Below, one piece after another: positions 17,115 to 24,598 of a DNA stretch of 64,000 nt. Origin of the DNA: Herbidospora mongoliensis. Its GTDB lineage: Bacteria; Actinomycetota; Actinomycetes; Streptosporangiales; Streptosporangiaceae. Numbering within the stretch: the stretch's first letter is position 1; each line of letters begins with the position of its first letter. The stretch is taken from positions 434,001-498,000 of the forward strand of contig NZ_BBXD01000011.1 of NCBI RefSeq assembly GCF_001570545.1, in the 5' to 3' direction. The notes beneath the pieces were generated by a model. The model was given only the letters and a program-made list of their open reading frames with translations. It searched no databases and was not told the DNA's origin. A program made the position numbers and the translations under genes.

Positions 17115-17647
17115 AGCGCCCCCTCGTTCAGCGTTTCCGCCAGCCGTCGCAGGGCCAGGCGGAGGCGGGATTTGGCCGTTCCCTCCGGTACGCCTATCTC
17201 GACCGCCACCTCGCGATAGGTCCGGCCGCCGTAGTAGGCGAGTTCGATCACCTGTCTGAGCCCGTCGGGTAAGCCTCGCACCGCCTCGCGCACGCGGACG
17301 ATCTCGTCGGCCGCGACCACGCCTTCCTCCAGGTCGGCGGGGCGTTCGAAAAGGCGGGGTCCAAGGGCGCCGACCCGTCGGCGTTCCTCCGAGCGCACGT
17401 GGTCGACCGCGCGGCGGTGGGCGATGGTGGCCAGCCAGGTCCGCAGGCTGCCCCGGCCGGGGTCGAAGCCGAGCGGGCGTTCCCAGAAGGTCGCGAAGAC
17501 CTCCTGGGTGATGTCCTCGGCCGCCGCCCGATCTCGGGTCACGCGCAGCGCCAGACCGTAGAGGAGGGCGGAGAAATGGTCGTACAGCTCCCCCAGCGCG
17601 AGTTCGTCGCCGCTCACGATCCGGCGGTGGAACAGGTGGTCGTCCAC
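17111..17647 (-). CDS. ECF sigma factor
   Basis: This ECF sigma factor of about 178 residues has region 2 (LYGLALRVTRDRAAAEDITQEVFATFW, then SLRTWLATIAHRRAVDHVRSE) and region 4 (LPDGLRQVIELAYYGGRTYREVA, GVPEGTAKSRLRLAL). It is similar to SigK/SigL-type factors. I chose GTG 17647 because GGGAGG lies 7 nt upstream. ATG 17677 extends it by ten residues but has no ribosome site. It is translationally coupled to the MDMPI-fold protein. aidB starts divergently 55 bp away. Confidence 0.9.
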   Translation of the reverse strand: MDDHLFHRRIVSGDELALGELYDHFSALLYGLALRVTRDRAAAEDITQEVFATFWERPLGFDPGRGSLRTWLATIAHRRAVDHVRSEERRRVGALGPRLFERPADLEEGVVAADEIVRVREAVRGLPDGLRQVIELAYYGGRTYREVAVEIGVPEGTAKSRLRLALRRLAETLNEGAL

Positions 17648-17702
17648 GTGCGTCCTCCCACTCGTCGGCCCGAGCATCGCATTATTCGCCGGAGATGGTC
17701 AG

Positions 17703-19310
17703 ATGGATGACATGAGCCATGAAGTCATGAATCAGGTGCCGGCTCTGTCCGGTCACGACGTGGCGGCCGACCCGGCGCTGGCGGCGGCGCTGGCCCGGGA
17801 GGGGGCCGACTGGGCCGAGGGTGAGTTGCGGCAGCTCGGCTTGCTGGCCGGCACCGCCAGGGCGCAGGAGTGGGGGCGGCTGGCCAACGAGAACGAGCCG
17901 GTGCTCCGGACGCATGATCGCTACGGCCACCGGATCGACGAGGTGGAGTTCCACCCCGCCTGGCACGAGCTGATGACCGTGGCTGTCGAGAACGGGCTGC
18001 ACGCCGCGCCCTGGGGGATGGCCCGGCCTGGCGCCCACGTCGCGAGGGCGGCCAAGTTCTACGTGTGGTCGCAGGTCGAGGCGGGGCACGGGTGCCCGAT
18101 CTCGATGACCTACGCCGCGGTGGCCGCGCTGCGTCATGCCCCGGCGCTCGCGGGTGAGTGGGAGGCGGCGCTCGCATCCCGTACATATGACCCCGGACTG
18201 CGGCCCCTGGCCGACAAGCGCGGGGTGCTCGCGGGGATGGCCATGACCGAGAAGCAGGGCGGGAGCGACGTCCGGGCCAATGCGACGACCGCCGAGCCGC
18301 TCGGCGACGGAACCTATGCCCTGAACGGCCACAAGTGGTTCAACTCGGCGCCGATGTGTGACGTGTTCCTGGTGCTCGCGCAGGCGCCGGGCGGGCTCTC
18401 GTGCTTCCTGCTGCCCCGGGTGCTCCCGGACGGGACCCGCAACGCCATCAGGATCATGCGGCTCAAGGACAAGCTCGGCAACCGGTCGAACGCGTCGGCC
18501 GAGGTCGAGTACGACGACGCGGTCGCCTTCCTGGTCGGCGAGGAGGGGCGCGGGGTCCGGACGATCATCGAGATGGTCAACATGACCCGGCTCGACTGCG
18601 TGATCGGGTCGGCGGCGGGGATGCGGGCGGGGTTGATGCAGGCCGTCCACCACGCACGGCACCGCACCGCCTTCGGTCGGACGCTGATCGATCAGCCGCT
18701 CATGCGGAACGTGCTGGCCGACCTCGCGCTCGAGTCAGAGGCGGCCACGGTCCTGATGATGCGGCTGGCGGGGGCCACCGACCGGGCGCTCACGGGGCAG
18801 ACGCAGGAGGGGCTGTTCCGGCGGGTGGCGCTGGCGGCCGGGAAGTACTGGGTCTGCAAGCGCGCCGCCGGGCACGCCGCCGAGGCGCTCGAATGCCTCG
18901 GCGGCAACGGCTACGTCGAAGAGTCCGGCATGCCGCGGCTGTTCCGCGAGTCGCCGTTGAACGGGATCTGGGAGGGTTCCGGGAACGTCGCCGCGCTCGA
19001 CCTGATGCGGGCGCTCACCCGCGACCCGGAGGCGGCGGAGGCGTTCTTCGCCGAGGTCGAGCTCGCCACCGACCCGCGTGTCTCGGAAGCCGTCAGCCGG
19101 GTGCGCAAGACGCTCACCCACGCCACCGAGGCCGACGCGCGGCGGCTGGCGGAGGAGATGGCGCTGGTCCTCCAGGCGTCCCTGCTGATCAGGTTCGCCC
19201 CGGCGGCGGTGGCCGACGCGTTCTGCGCCTCGCGGCTGGGCGGCTCCGGGCGGGCGTACGGCGCGCTCGGACCGGGTCCCGACATCGACGCGATCCTGGC
19301 CCGCACGTGA
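17703..19310 (+). CDS. aidB: AidB-type acyl-CoA dehydrogenase
   Basis: This 535-residue flavoprotein belongs to the AidB branch of the acyl-CoA dehydrogenase superfamily. FAD-binding signatures MTEKQGGSDVRANAT and KWFNSAP are visible near residues 180-220, the LGGNGYVEES motif near 400, and a C-terminal helical domain typical of AidB. In E. coli AidB is part of the adaptive response to alkylation and binds DNA; its physiological substrate is unknown. GGAG lies about 7 nt before the ATG. It is divergent from the ECF sigma gene. Confidence 0.9.
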   Translation: MDDMSHEVMNQVPALSGHDVAADPALAAALAREGADWAEGELRQLGLLAGTARAQEWGRLANENEPVLRTHDRYGHRIDEVEFHPAWHELMTVAVENGLHAAPWGMARPGAHVARAAKFYVWSQVEAGHGCPISMTYAAVAALRHAPALAGEWEAALASRTYDPGLRPLADKRGVLAGMAMTEKQGGSDVRANATTAEPLGDGTYALNGHKWFNSAPMCDVFLVLAQAPGGLSCFLLPRVLPDGTRNAIRIMRLKDKLGNRSNASAEVEYDDAVAFLVGEEGRGVRTIIEMVNMTRLDCVIGSAAGMRAGLMQAVHHARHRTAFGRTLIDQPLMRNVLADLALESEAATVLMMRLAGATDRALTGQTQEGLFRRVALAAGKYWVCKRAAGHAAEALECLGGNGYVEESGMPRLFRESPLNGIWEGSGNVAALDLMRALTRDPEAAEAFFAEVELATDPRVSEAVSRVRKTLTHATEADARRLAEEMALVLQASLLIRFAPAAVADAFCASRLGGSGRAYGALGPGPDIDAILART

Positions 19311-19390
19311 GTCACCGGTTTTTGAGTCACCCAGGTGCTACGCCCCGGAAACACGGAGGAAACGGGTCGGCAGTGTCATGAAGACGACTC

Positions 19391-19496
19391 ACGAAGGCGT
19401 GAGGCGCACCTAGGGTTCCGCTCGTCCGCGAGGCTGGTCCGAGAGGTGCAGGCGGCCGTCAGGCCGTTCCACGGCGGGAGAAAAGCCCGGGAGACA
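19391..19496 (+). ncRNA. Guanidine-I riboswitch (ykkC class)
   Basis: The leader contains the hallmark blocks of the guanidine-I aptamer in order: CUAGGGUUCCG (19410-19420), CUGGUCCGAGAG (19434-19445), and CACGGCGGGAGAAAAGCCCGGGAGA (about 19470-19493). The GCACC and GGUGC flanks pair. It lies 50 nt before the ureohydrolase gene. This class binds free guanidinium and turns on guanidine export or breakdown genes. Confidence 0.95.
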
Positions 19497-19508
19497 GTCA
19501 TGACGGCT

Positions 19509-19529
19509 GCCTCTCGACCTGAGGCTTTT
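19509..19529 (+). terminator. Predicted expression-platform terminator of the guanidine riboswitch
   Basis: GCCTC (19509-19513) and GAGGC (19521-19525) form a short stem followed directly by TTTT. It lies between the aptamer and the start codon. Ligand binding would be expected to prevent its formation. The stem is only 5 bp, so this is tentative. Confidence 0.5.
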
Positions 19530-19546
19530 CCCGAAAAGGAGTGCCC

Positions 19547-20668
19547 GTGGGACACCTCCACAACAACTACGGACCCGAGGCCCGCTCGGCCGTGGAGCGC
19601 GAGGCCGCGCTGCCCACCACGATGCACGAACGCGAGATCGCCCGGGGTCTGGAGCTCGGTCTGCAGGGCGCCGACTCGATCGTCGACCGGTCGATCCCCA
19701 CCTTCTCGCGCGGTGAGCTGCCGCACTTCGCCGGGATCAACACCTTCCTCAAGGCCCCGTACGTCGAGGACGTCCGCCTCTGCGGCGACTACGACGTGGC
19801 GGTGATCGGGGCGCCGTTCGACGGCGGGACCACGTACCGGTCGGGCACGAGGTTCGGCCCGCAGGGCATCCGCAAGATCAGCGCCCTCTACGGCCCCTAC
19901 AGCTTCGAGCTCGGTGTCGACCTGCGGGAATCCATCACGATCTGCGACCTGGGCGACATCTTCACCATCCCGGGCAACATCGAGAAGACCTTCGACCAGA
20001 TCTCCAAGGGCGTCTCGCACGTCTACGAGTCGGGGGCGTTCCCGGTCGTGCTGGGCGGGGACCACTCGATCGGCTACCCGACCGTCCGGGCGGTGGCCGA
20101 ACACCATTCGGGGAACGTCGGGATCATCCACTTCGACCGCCACGTCGACACCCAGGAGACCGACCTCGACGAGCGGATGCACACCACCCCCTGGTTCCAC
20201 GCCACGGATCTGCCGAATGTGCCGCCGAAGAATCTCGTACAGATCGGCATCGGCGGCTGGCAGGCCCCGAGACCGGGAGTGAAGGTCGGCCGCGAGCGCG
20301 GCACCACCATCATGACCGTCACCGACTGCGTCGAGATGGGCATCGAGGCCGCCGCCGAGCGGGCCCTCGAGGTCGCCTGGGACGGCGCCGAGGCCGTGTG
20401 GCTCTCCTTCGACGTCGACTGCCTGGACGCCGCGTTCGTGCCCGGCACCGGCTGGCCCGAGCCGGGCGGGTTCCTGCCGCGCGAGGTGCTGAAGTTCATC
20501 CAGCTCATCGCCGGCGCCCGGCCGCTGGCCGGCATCGAGGTGGTCGAGTGTTCGCCGCCCTACGACAACGCCGACATCACCTCCCTCATCGCCACCCGCG
20601 TGATCTGCGACACCCTCGGGTGCCTGGTCCGCGCGGGTCACCTCCCCAAGAAGAAGGGAGCGGCGTGA
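19547..20668 (+). CDS. gdmH: Guanidine hydrolase-like ureohydrolase
   Basis: This 373-residue protein has the arginase/agmatinase fold. Metal ligands are seen at His173 (GGDHS), Asp197, His199 and Asp201 (HFDRHVD), and Asp289 and Asp291 (SFDVDCLD). The DRHVD form in place of the usual DAHxD, the following ERMHTTPWFHAT stretch (209-220), and an N-terminal extension of about 80 residues before the core match the nickel-dependent guanidine hydrolase described in cyanobacteria (Sll1077) as I remember it. The predicted reaction is guanidine plus water to urea plus ammonia. The guanidine-I riboswitch upstream supports this over agmatinase. I chose GTG 19547 (AGGA 6 nt away) over GTG 19541. An ABC transporter follows. 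Confidence 0.85.
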   Translation: MGHLHNNYGPEARSAVEREAALPTTMHEREIARGLELGLQGADSIVDRSIPTFSRGELPHFAGINTFLKAPYVEDVRLCGDYDVAVIGAPFDGGTTYRSGTRFGPQGIRKISALYGPYSFELGVDLRESITICDLGDIFTIPGNIEKTFDQISKGVSHVYESGAFPVVLGGDHSIGYPTVRAVAEHHSGNVGIIHFDRHVDTQETDLDERMHTTPWFHATDLPNVPPKNLVQIGIGGWQAPRPGVKVGRERGTTIMTVTDCVEMGIEAAAERALEVAWDGAEAVWLSFDVDCLDAAFVPGTGWPEPGGFLPREVLKFIQLIAGARPLAGIEVVECSPPYDNADITSLIATRVICDTLGCLVRAGHLPKKKGAA

Positions 20669-21645
20669 TGTTCCGTCGCTTGCTCGTGGCCGCCGTCCTG
20701 TTCGCCGGTACGGCCTGCGGAAGCACCCCGGCCGAACCCGCGGCACCATCCGAAGCCGCGCCGATCACTCTCGGCTTCAGCGCCTGGCCGGGCTGGTTCC
20801 CGTGGCAGGTCGCCGAGGAGCAGGGCCTGTTCGAGAAGAACGGGGTGAAGGTGGAGCTGAAGTACTTCGACAGCTACACCGACTCCCTGAACGCCCTCGC
20901 GACCGGGACCATCGACGCCAACAGCCAGACCCTGAACGACACGCTGGCCTCGGTGGCGGGCGGGGCGCAGCAGAGCATCGTCCTGGTCAACGACAACTCG
21001 ACCGGCAACGACCAGATCATCGCCGGACCGGACATCAAGACCACGGCCGACCTCCGCGGTAAGACGGTCGCGGCCGAGCAGGGGACCGTCGACCACTACC
21101 TGCTGCTCCTGGCCCTGGAGAAGGCCGGCCTGACCGAGGCCGACGTGAAGTTCACCCCGATGCTGACCGACGCCGCGGCGGCGGCCTTCGTGGCGGGGCA
21201 GGTGGACGCGGTCGGCGCGTTCGCCCCCTTCACCTCGACGGCGCTGGAACGGGAGGGCAGCACGGCCATCGCGACCTCGGCCGACTTCCCCGGTGCGATC
21301 CCCGACCACCTGGTGGTGACCCGGGACCTGGTGTCGAAGAACGAGAAGGCGGTCCAGGGCCTGGTCGACACGTGGTTCGACACGATCGAGTGGATCGGCG
21401 CGAACCGGGCGGCGGCCGTGGAGATCATGGCCAAGCGCGGCGGCGTCACGGCTGAGGAATACGAGACCTACGACAAGGGCACCTCGATCTTCACCCTCGA
21501 CCAGAACCGGGCCGCCTTCAACGGTGAACTCGGCAAGCAGGCCGAACTGATATCCAAGTTCCTCGTCTCAACCAAACTCGTGGACGCCGCCCCACCACTG
21601 GACGGCCTCTTCGTGTCCAAGTTCGTGGAGGCCGTCCAGCCATGA
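20668..21645 (+). CDS. ABC transporter substrate-binding lipoprotein (NMT1/SsuA-like), guanidine locus
   Basis: This 325-residue lipoprotein has a signal peptide ending in a lipobox (AGTAC, Cys near residue 16). The body has the NMT1/ThiY/TauA-like fold (ITLGFSAWPGWFPWQVAEEQGLF; LRGKTVAAEQGTVDHYLLLLALEKAGL). It should present a small solute to the permease outside the membrane. Its ATG overlaps the ureohydrolase stop (TGATG). Because the operon is headed by a guanidine-I riboswitch, guanidine or a guanidino compound is the likely solute; this is inference. Confidence 0.9.
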   Translation: MFRRLLVAAVLFAGTACGSTPAEPAAPSEAAPITLGFSAWPGWFPWQVAEEQGLFEKNGVKVELKYFDSYTDSLNALATGTIDANSQTLNDTLASVAGGAQQSIVLVNDNSTGNDQIIAGPDIKTTADLRGKTVAAEQGTVDHYLLLLALEKAGLTEADVKFTPMLTDAAAAAFVAGQVDAVGAFAPFTSTALEREGSTAIATSADFPGAIPDHLVVTRDLVSKNEKAVQGLVDTWFDTIEWIGANRAAAVEIMAKRGGVTAEEYETYDKGTSIFTLDQNRAAFNGELGKQAELISKFLVSTKLVDAAPPLDGLFVSKFVEAVQP

Positions 21646-22100
21646 CCCTCGCCAACCACCACCGCGTCCGCGTGACCTCGTCGGGAACCCCCAGCCGCAC
21701 CGCCAACTCCAGGCGCACCCAGGGCATGGACTCTCCTGACGGAACGCCCCCGGCCGAAGCAGTGGGCCGGGTCTGCGGCACCACTCCCACCGGTGGGAAC
21801 GCCTCAGCCGAATCGACCGATCGCAACCGCGGCACCACCCGTAGCCGGGGCGCCGCCACCACCTCGGGCGAGCCGGCCGAACGTACCCGCGCCACCGCAT
21901 CCATGCTCGCGGGCGAGGACCGGAGTCGGATCACCGTACTGACCGACGTTCCGGCCGTCGTCCACGAGTTCGCGGAGGCTCTTCCCACCGGCCCGGTGGC
22001 CAACTCGGGACGGCAGGTGGTCGTGGCGGTCGCCGACGGGACCTGGCAGGTCGGAGCGGCCGGGGACGGCCCGTCTTCAGCGCCTCACCGAGGTGACTGA
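21642..22100 (+). CDS. Uncharacterised ORF inside the guanidine operon
   Basis: A 152-codon ORF starts on the ATGA that overlaps the SBP stop, so it would be co-translated. Residues 1-90 are Thr/Ser/Arg/Gly/Pro-rich and probably disordered. Residues 91-140 look folded (DRSRITVLTDVPAVVHEF, then ALPTGPVANSGRQVVVAV). The third codon position is GC-rich, as in real genes here. I recognise no family. It has no signal peptide or membrane segment. It could be a small soluble accessory protein or a degenerate gene. An unusual 103-bp gap follows before the permease. Confidence 0.5.
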   Translation: MTLANHHRVRVTSSGTPSRTANSRRTQGMDSPDGTPPAEAVGRVCGTTPTGGNASAESTDRNRGTTRSRGAATTSGEPAERTRATASMLAGEDRSRITVLTDVPAVVHEFAEALPTGPVANSGRQVVVAVADGTWQVGAAGDGPSSAPHRGD

Positions 22101-22156
22101 TGGCCGGCGCGGCGACGCACCTAGGCGGCCACCCATCACGTAACCCGAAATTTCAT

Positions 22157-22171
22157 GACATCGAAGATGTC
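22157..22171. promoter_or_regulatory. Inverted repeat before the ABC permease
   Basis: GACATC, three bases, GATGTC form a 6-3-6 inverted repeat 33 bp upstream of the permease GTG, in a gap that is AT-richer than its surroundings. It could be an operator for an internal promoter. Confidence 0.3.
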
Positions 22172-22203
22172 GTGAGCCCGGCACCACCTGCCGGAGGTGA
22201 GTC

Positions 22204-23031
22204 GTGGTGAGCGTGGAGTCGCCGCCCGTGGAGAAGGCCGGTTCGCCGGCCCCACGGGTGAAGCTCCTGAAGACCGAGGTGTCGCGCCGGACCGCCTGGA
22301 TCCTGCGGATCGCCTCGATCGCCGGGCCCTTCGCCGGATGGTGGCTGCTCAGCGTCTCCGGGCTGGTCGTCGACCGGTTCCTGCCCGCGCCGCCCGAGGT
22401 GTGGGCGGCGTTCACGGAGATGGTCGCCAACGGCGATCTCCAAAGCGATCTGCTGTCCAGCTTGGGCAGGATCGGCGCGGGGCTCGGGCTGGCGATCCTG
22501 ATCTCCGTCCCGCTGGGGTTCCTCATGGGGACCGTCGGCTGGGCGCAGCCGCTGTTCGAGCCGATCATCGGGATCCTGCGCTACCTGCCGGCCTCGGCGT
22601 TCATCCCGTTGCTGATCATCTGGCTGGGCATCGGGGAGACGTCGAAGATCGCGCTGCTGGTGATCGGGGTGGTGTTCTTCAACACGCTCATGACCGCCGA
22701 CGTGGTCAGGCAGGTCCCGCGTCGGCTGCTCGACGTCTCGGCCACGCTCGGGGCCGGGCGGGCGCGCGTCGCCGCGCGGGTCGTTTTCCCCTACTCCCTT
22801 CCCGGCATCCTGGACGCCCTGCGGGTCAACGCCGCCGTGGCCTGGAACCTCGTCGTCGTGGCCGAGTTGATCGCGGCGACCTCCGGCCTCGGCTACCGGA
22901 TCACCCGGGCCCAGCGGTTCCTCCAGACCGACCGGATCTTCGCCATCCTCATCGTGATCGGCCTCATCGGCCTGACCATCGACATCACCCTCAGAATCCT
23001 GAGGGCGCGCGTCGGCAGGTGGTCGGTGTGA
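22204..23031 (+). CDS. ABC transporter permease (NitT/TauT type), guanidine locus
   Basis: This 275-residue protein has about six membrane helices and the BPD_transp_1 fold of SsuC/TauC-type importers. The EAA-like cytoplasmic loop is visible as LLDVSATLGAGRARVAARVVFPYSLPGIL (about 175-203). It begins at GTG 22204 with GGAGGT 6 nt upstream. It overlaps the ATPase start by GTGA. It acts with the lipoprotein and ATPase of this operon as an importer. Confidence 0.92.
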   Translation: MVSVESPPVEKAGSPAPRVKLLKTEVSRRTAWILRIASIAGPFAGWWLLSVSGLVVDRFLPAPPEVWAAFTEMVANGDLQSDLLSSLGRIGAGLGLAILISVPLGFLMGTVGWAQPLFEPIIGILRYLPASAFIPLLIIWLGIGETSKIALLVIGVVFFNTLMTADVVRQVPRRLLDVSATLGAGRARVAARVVFPYSLPGILDALRVNAAVAWNLVVVAELIAATSGLGYRITRAQRFLQTDRIFAILIVIGLIGLTIDITLRILRARVGRWSV

Positions 23032-23798
23032 GCCTGCGCTTCGAAAACGTGTCGATGGCCTACCAGGCCGGCAGTCCGGTCCTGGAGGAGATCGATCTGG
23101 ACATCCCGGCGGGCGAGTTCGTCACCGTCGTCGGGGCCAGCGGGTCGGGGAAGTCGACCCTGCTGTCGCTGGTCGCGGGGCTCATCCGGGCCACCGAGGG
23201 CCGGATCACCCTCGACGGCCAGGAGATCATCGGCCCGGGGCCCGACCGGGGGATGGCCTTCCAGTCGCCCTCGCTCTACCCCTGGCGGACGGTCGCCCAG
23301 AACGTCGCGTTCGGCCTGGAGACGCGTGGCTTCTCCCGCCAGGCCCGTAAAGAGCGCGTCGAGTGGTTGCTGGAGGAGGTCGGGCTGACCGAGCACGCGG
23401 GCAAGCTTCCCGGGAGCCTGTCCGGCGGCCAGCAGCAGCGGGTCTCGATCGCCAGGGCGCTCGCCCGCTCCCCCAAGGTCCTGCTGCTCGACGAGCCGTT
23501 CGGCGCGCTCGACGTCCAGACGAAAGAGGACATGCAGCTGTTCATCCGCCAGGTCTGGCAGGACCTCGGCACCACGGTCGTCATGGTCACCCACGACGTC
23601 GAGGAGGCCGTGTTCCTCGGGCGGCGGGTGCTGGTGCTGGCCAGCGACCCCGGCCGGGTGGCCCGTGACCTGCGGGTCGAGCTGTCGGGCACCGGCCTCG
23701 AGGTGAAACGAACCGCCGAATTCCTCACGCTACGGGCCCAGGTCGAGGATCTGGTGCGCCGCGAACACCGTGCCCACCTGGCAGCCGCGCGAGCCTGA
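23028..23798 (+). CDS. ABC transporter ATPase (NitT/TauT type), guanidine locus
   Basis: This 256-residue ATPase shows Walker A (GASGSGKST), the Q-loop (FQSPSLYPW), signature LSGGQQQR, Walker B (VLLLDEPF), D-loop and H-loop (VTHDVEEAV). It resembles SsuB/TauB. The GTG start overlaps the permease stop (GTGA). It closes the operon; osmC follows 47 bp later with its own leader. Confidence 0.93.
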   Translation: MSLRFENVSMAYQAGSPVLEEIDLDIPAGEFVTVVGASGSGKSTLLSLVAGLIRATEGRITLDGQEIIGPGPDRGMAFQSPSLYPWRTVAQNVAFGLETRGFSRQARKERVEWLLEEVGLTEHAGKLPGSLSGGQQQRVSIARALARSPKVLLLDEPFGALDVQTKEDMQLFIRQVWQDLGTTVVMVTHDVEEAVFLGRRVLVLASDPGRVARDLRVELSGTGLEVKRTAEFLTLRAQVEDLVRREHRAHLAAARA

Positions 23799-23845
23799 GG
23801 CGTTATGTTCGTCGGTGGCATCACCGTTATCGAAGGGATATCGCT

Positions 23846-24274
23846 ATGGCGACCACTCGTACCGCGACGACCCAGTGGAAGGGCGCGCTCCTCGACGGCT
23901 CCGGCACCGTGTCGCTGGACACGTCCGGCGTCGGCACGTTCGACGTCTCCTGGCCGTCGCGCGCCGAGGCGGCCAACGGCAAGACCAGCCCCGAGGAGCT
24001 CATCGCGGCTGCCCACTCGTCCTGCTTCTCGATGGCGCTGTCGCACGGCCTCGCCCAGGCGGGCACCCCGCCGCAGTCGGTCGAGACCAAGGCCGACGTG
24101 ACCTTCCAGCCCGGCGAGGGCATCACCGGCATCGTCCTGTCGGTCAAGGCCCAGGTCGACGGCCTCACCGCCGAAGAGTTCCAGACCGCCGCGGAGACCG
24201 CCAAGGCCAACTGCCCGGTCAGCAAGGCCCTCACCGGCACCACGATCACCCTGAACGCCGAGCTCCTCAGCTAG
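23846..24274 (+). CDS. OsmC-family peroxiredoxin
   Basis: This 142-residue OsmC-type protein has the two redox cysteines C60 (AHSSCFSM) and C123 (ANCPVSKAL) on the expected helices. OsmC proteins reduce organic hydroperoxides, with electrons from lipoyl proteins or low-molecular-weight thiols. The ATG at 23846 is used; GAAGGGA lies upstream. A strong terminator follows. It is probably monocistronic and unrelated to the guanidine operon. Confidence 0.92.
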   Translation: MATTRTATTQWKGALLDGSGTVSLDTSGVGTFDVSWPSRAEAANGKTSPEELIAAAHSSCFSMALSHGLAQAGTPPQSVETKADVTFQPGEGITGIVLSVKAQVDGLTAEEFQTAAETAKANCPVSKALTGTTITLNAELLS

Positions 24275-24287
24275 GACGTCCAGCAGG

Positions 24288-24320
24288 AACGGCCCCCGTC
24301 CAGAAGGCGGGGGCCGTTTC
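24288..24320 (+). terminator. osmC terminator
   Basis: Perfect 11-bp arms (AACGGCCCCCG / CGGGGGCCGTT) enclose a 9-base loop and are followed by a short T-run, 14 nt after the osmC stop. Confidence 0.9.
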
Positions 24321-24440
24321 CATGTACTTTCCGTTACGGCTCCGCCCACCCTGGCCCCGCCCGCCGCTCCCGCACCGCGCCGTATCCGGCGCCGGCCACC
24401 CGCTCCCGCCCCACCTCGCGACGACAGACCTCCGGCGGCT

Positions 24441-24596
24441 TCAGGCCCAGAACCGGAAACGCATGATCTGGCCCGCCACCTTGTGGCAGTTGCCTTCCCA
24501 GACGCCGGGATCGCCGCCATCGGCGCTCACACCGGTGAGGCCGTAGATGGAGTCGAGGGGGACGACGTCGGATAACGCGGCGATCAGTTCCGGCAT
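24441..24596 (-). CDS. Possible 51-aa ORF downstream of the DNA ligase
   Basis: An ORF of 51 codons starts 3 nt after the ligase stop, with AGGTAGAG just before its ATG. The peptide includes SIYGLTGVSADGGDPG and ends in MRFRFWA. It would be translationally coupled to the ligase. I recognise no family; it could be a real microprotein, a fragment of a lost gene, or chance. The rest of 24321-24440 shows nothing else. Confidence 0.35.
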   Translation of the reverse strand: MPELIAALSDVVPLDSIYGLTGVSADGGDPGVWEGNCHKVAGQIMRFRFWA

Positions 24597-24598
24597 CT

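Noticed and set aside
19547-20668. Agmatinase annotation for the ureohydrolase
   Set aside because: The fold fits, but DRHVD, the HTTPWFHAT stretch, the N-terminal extension and the guanidine-I riboswitch point to guanidine hydrolase; no polyamine genes are nearby.
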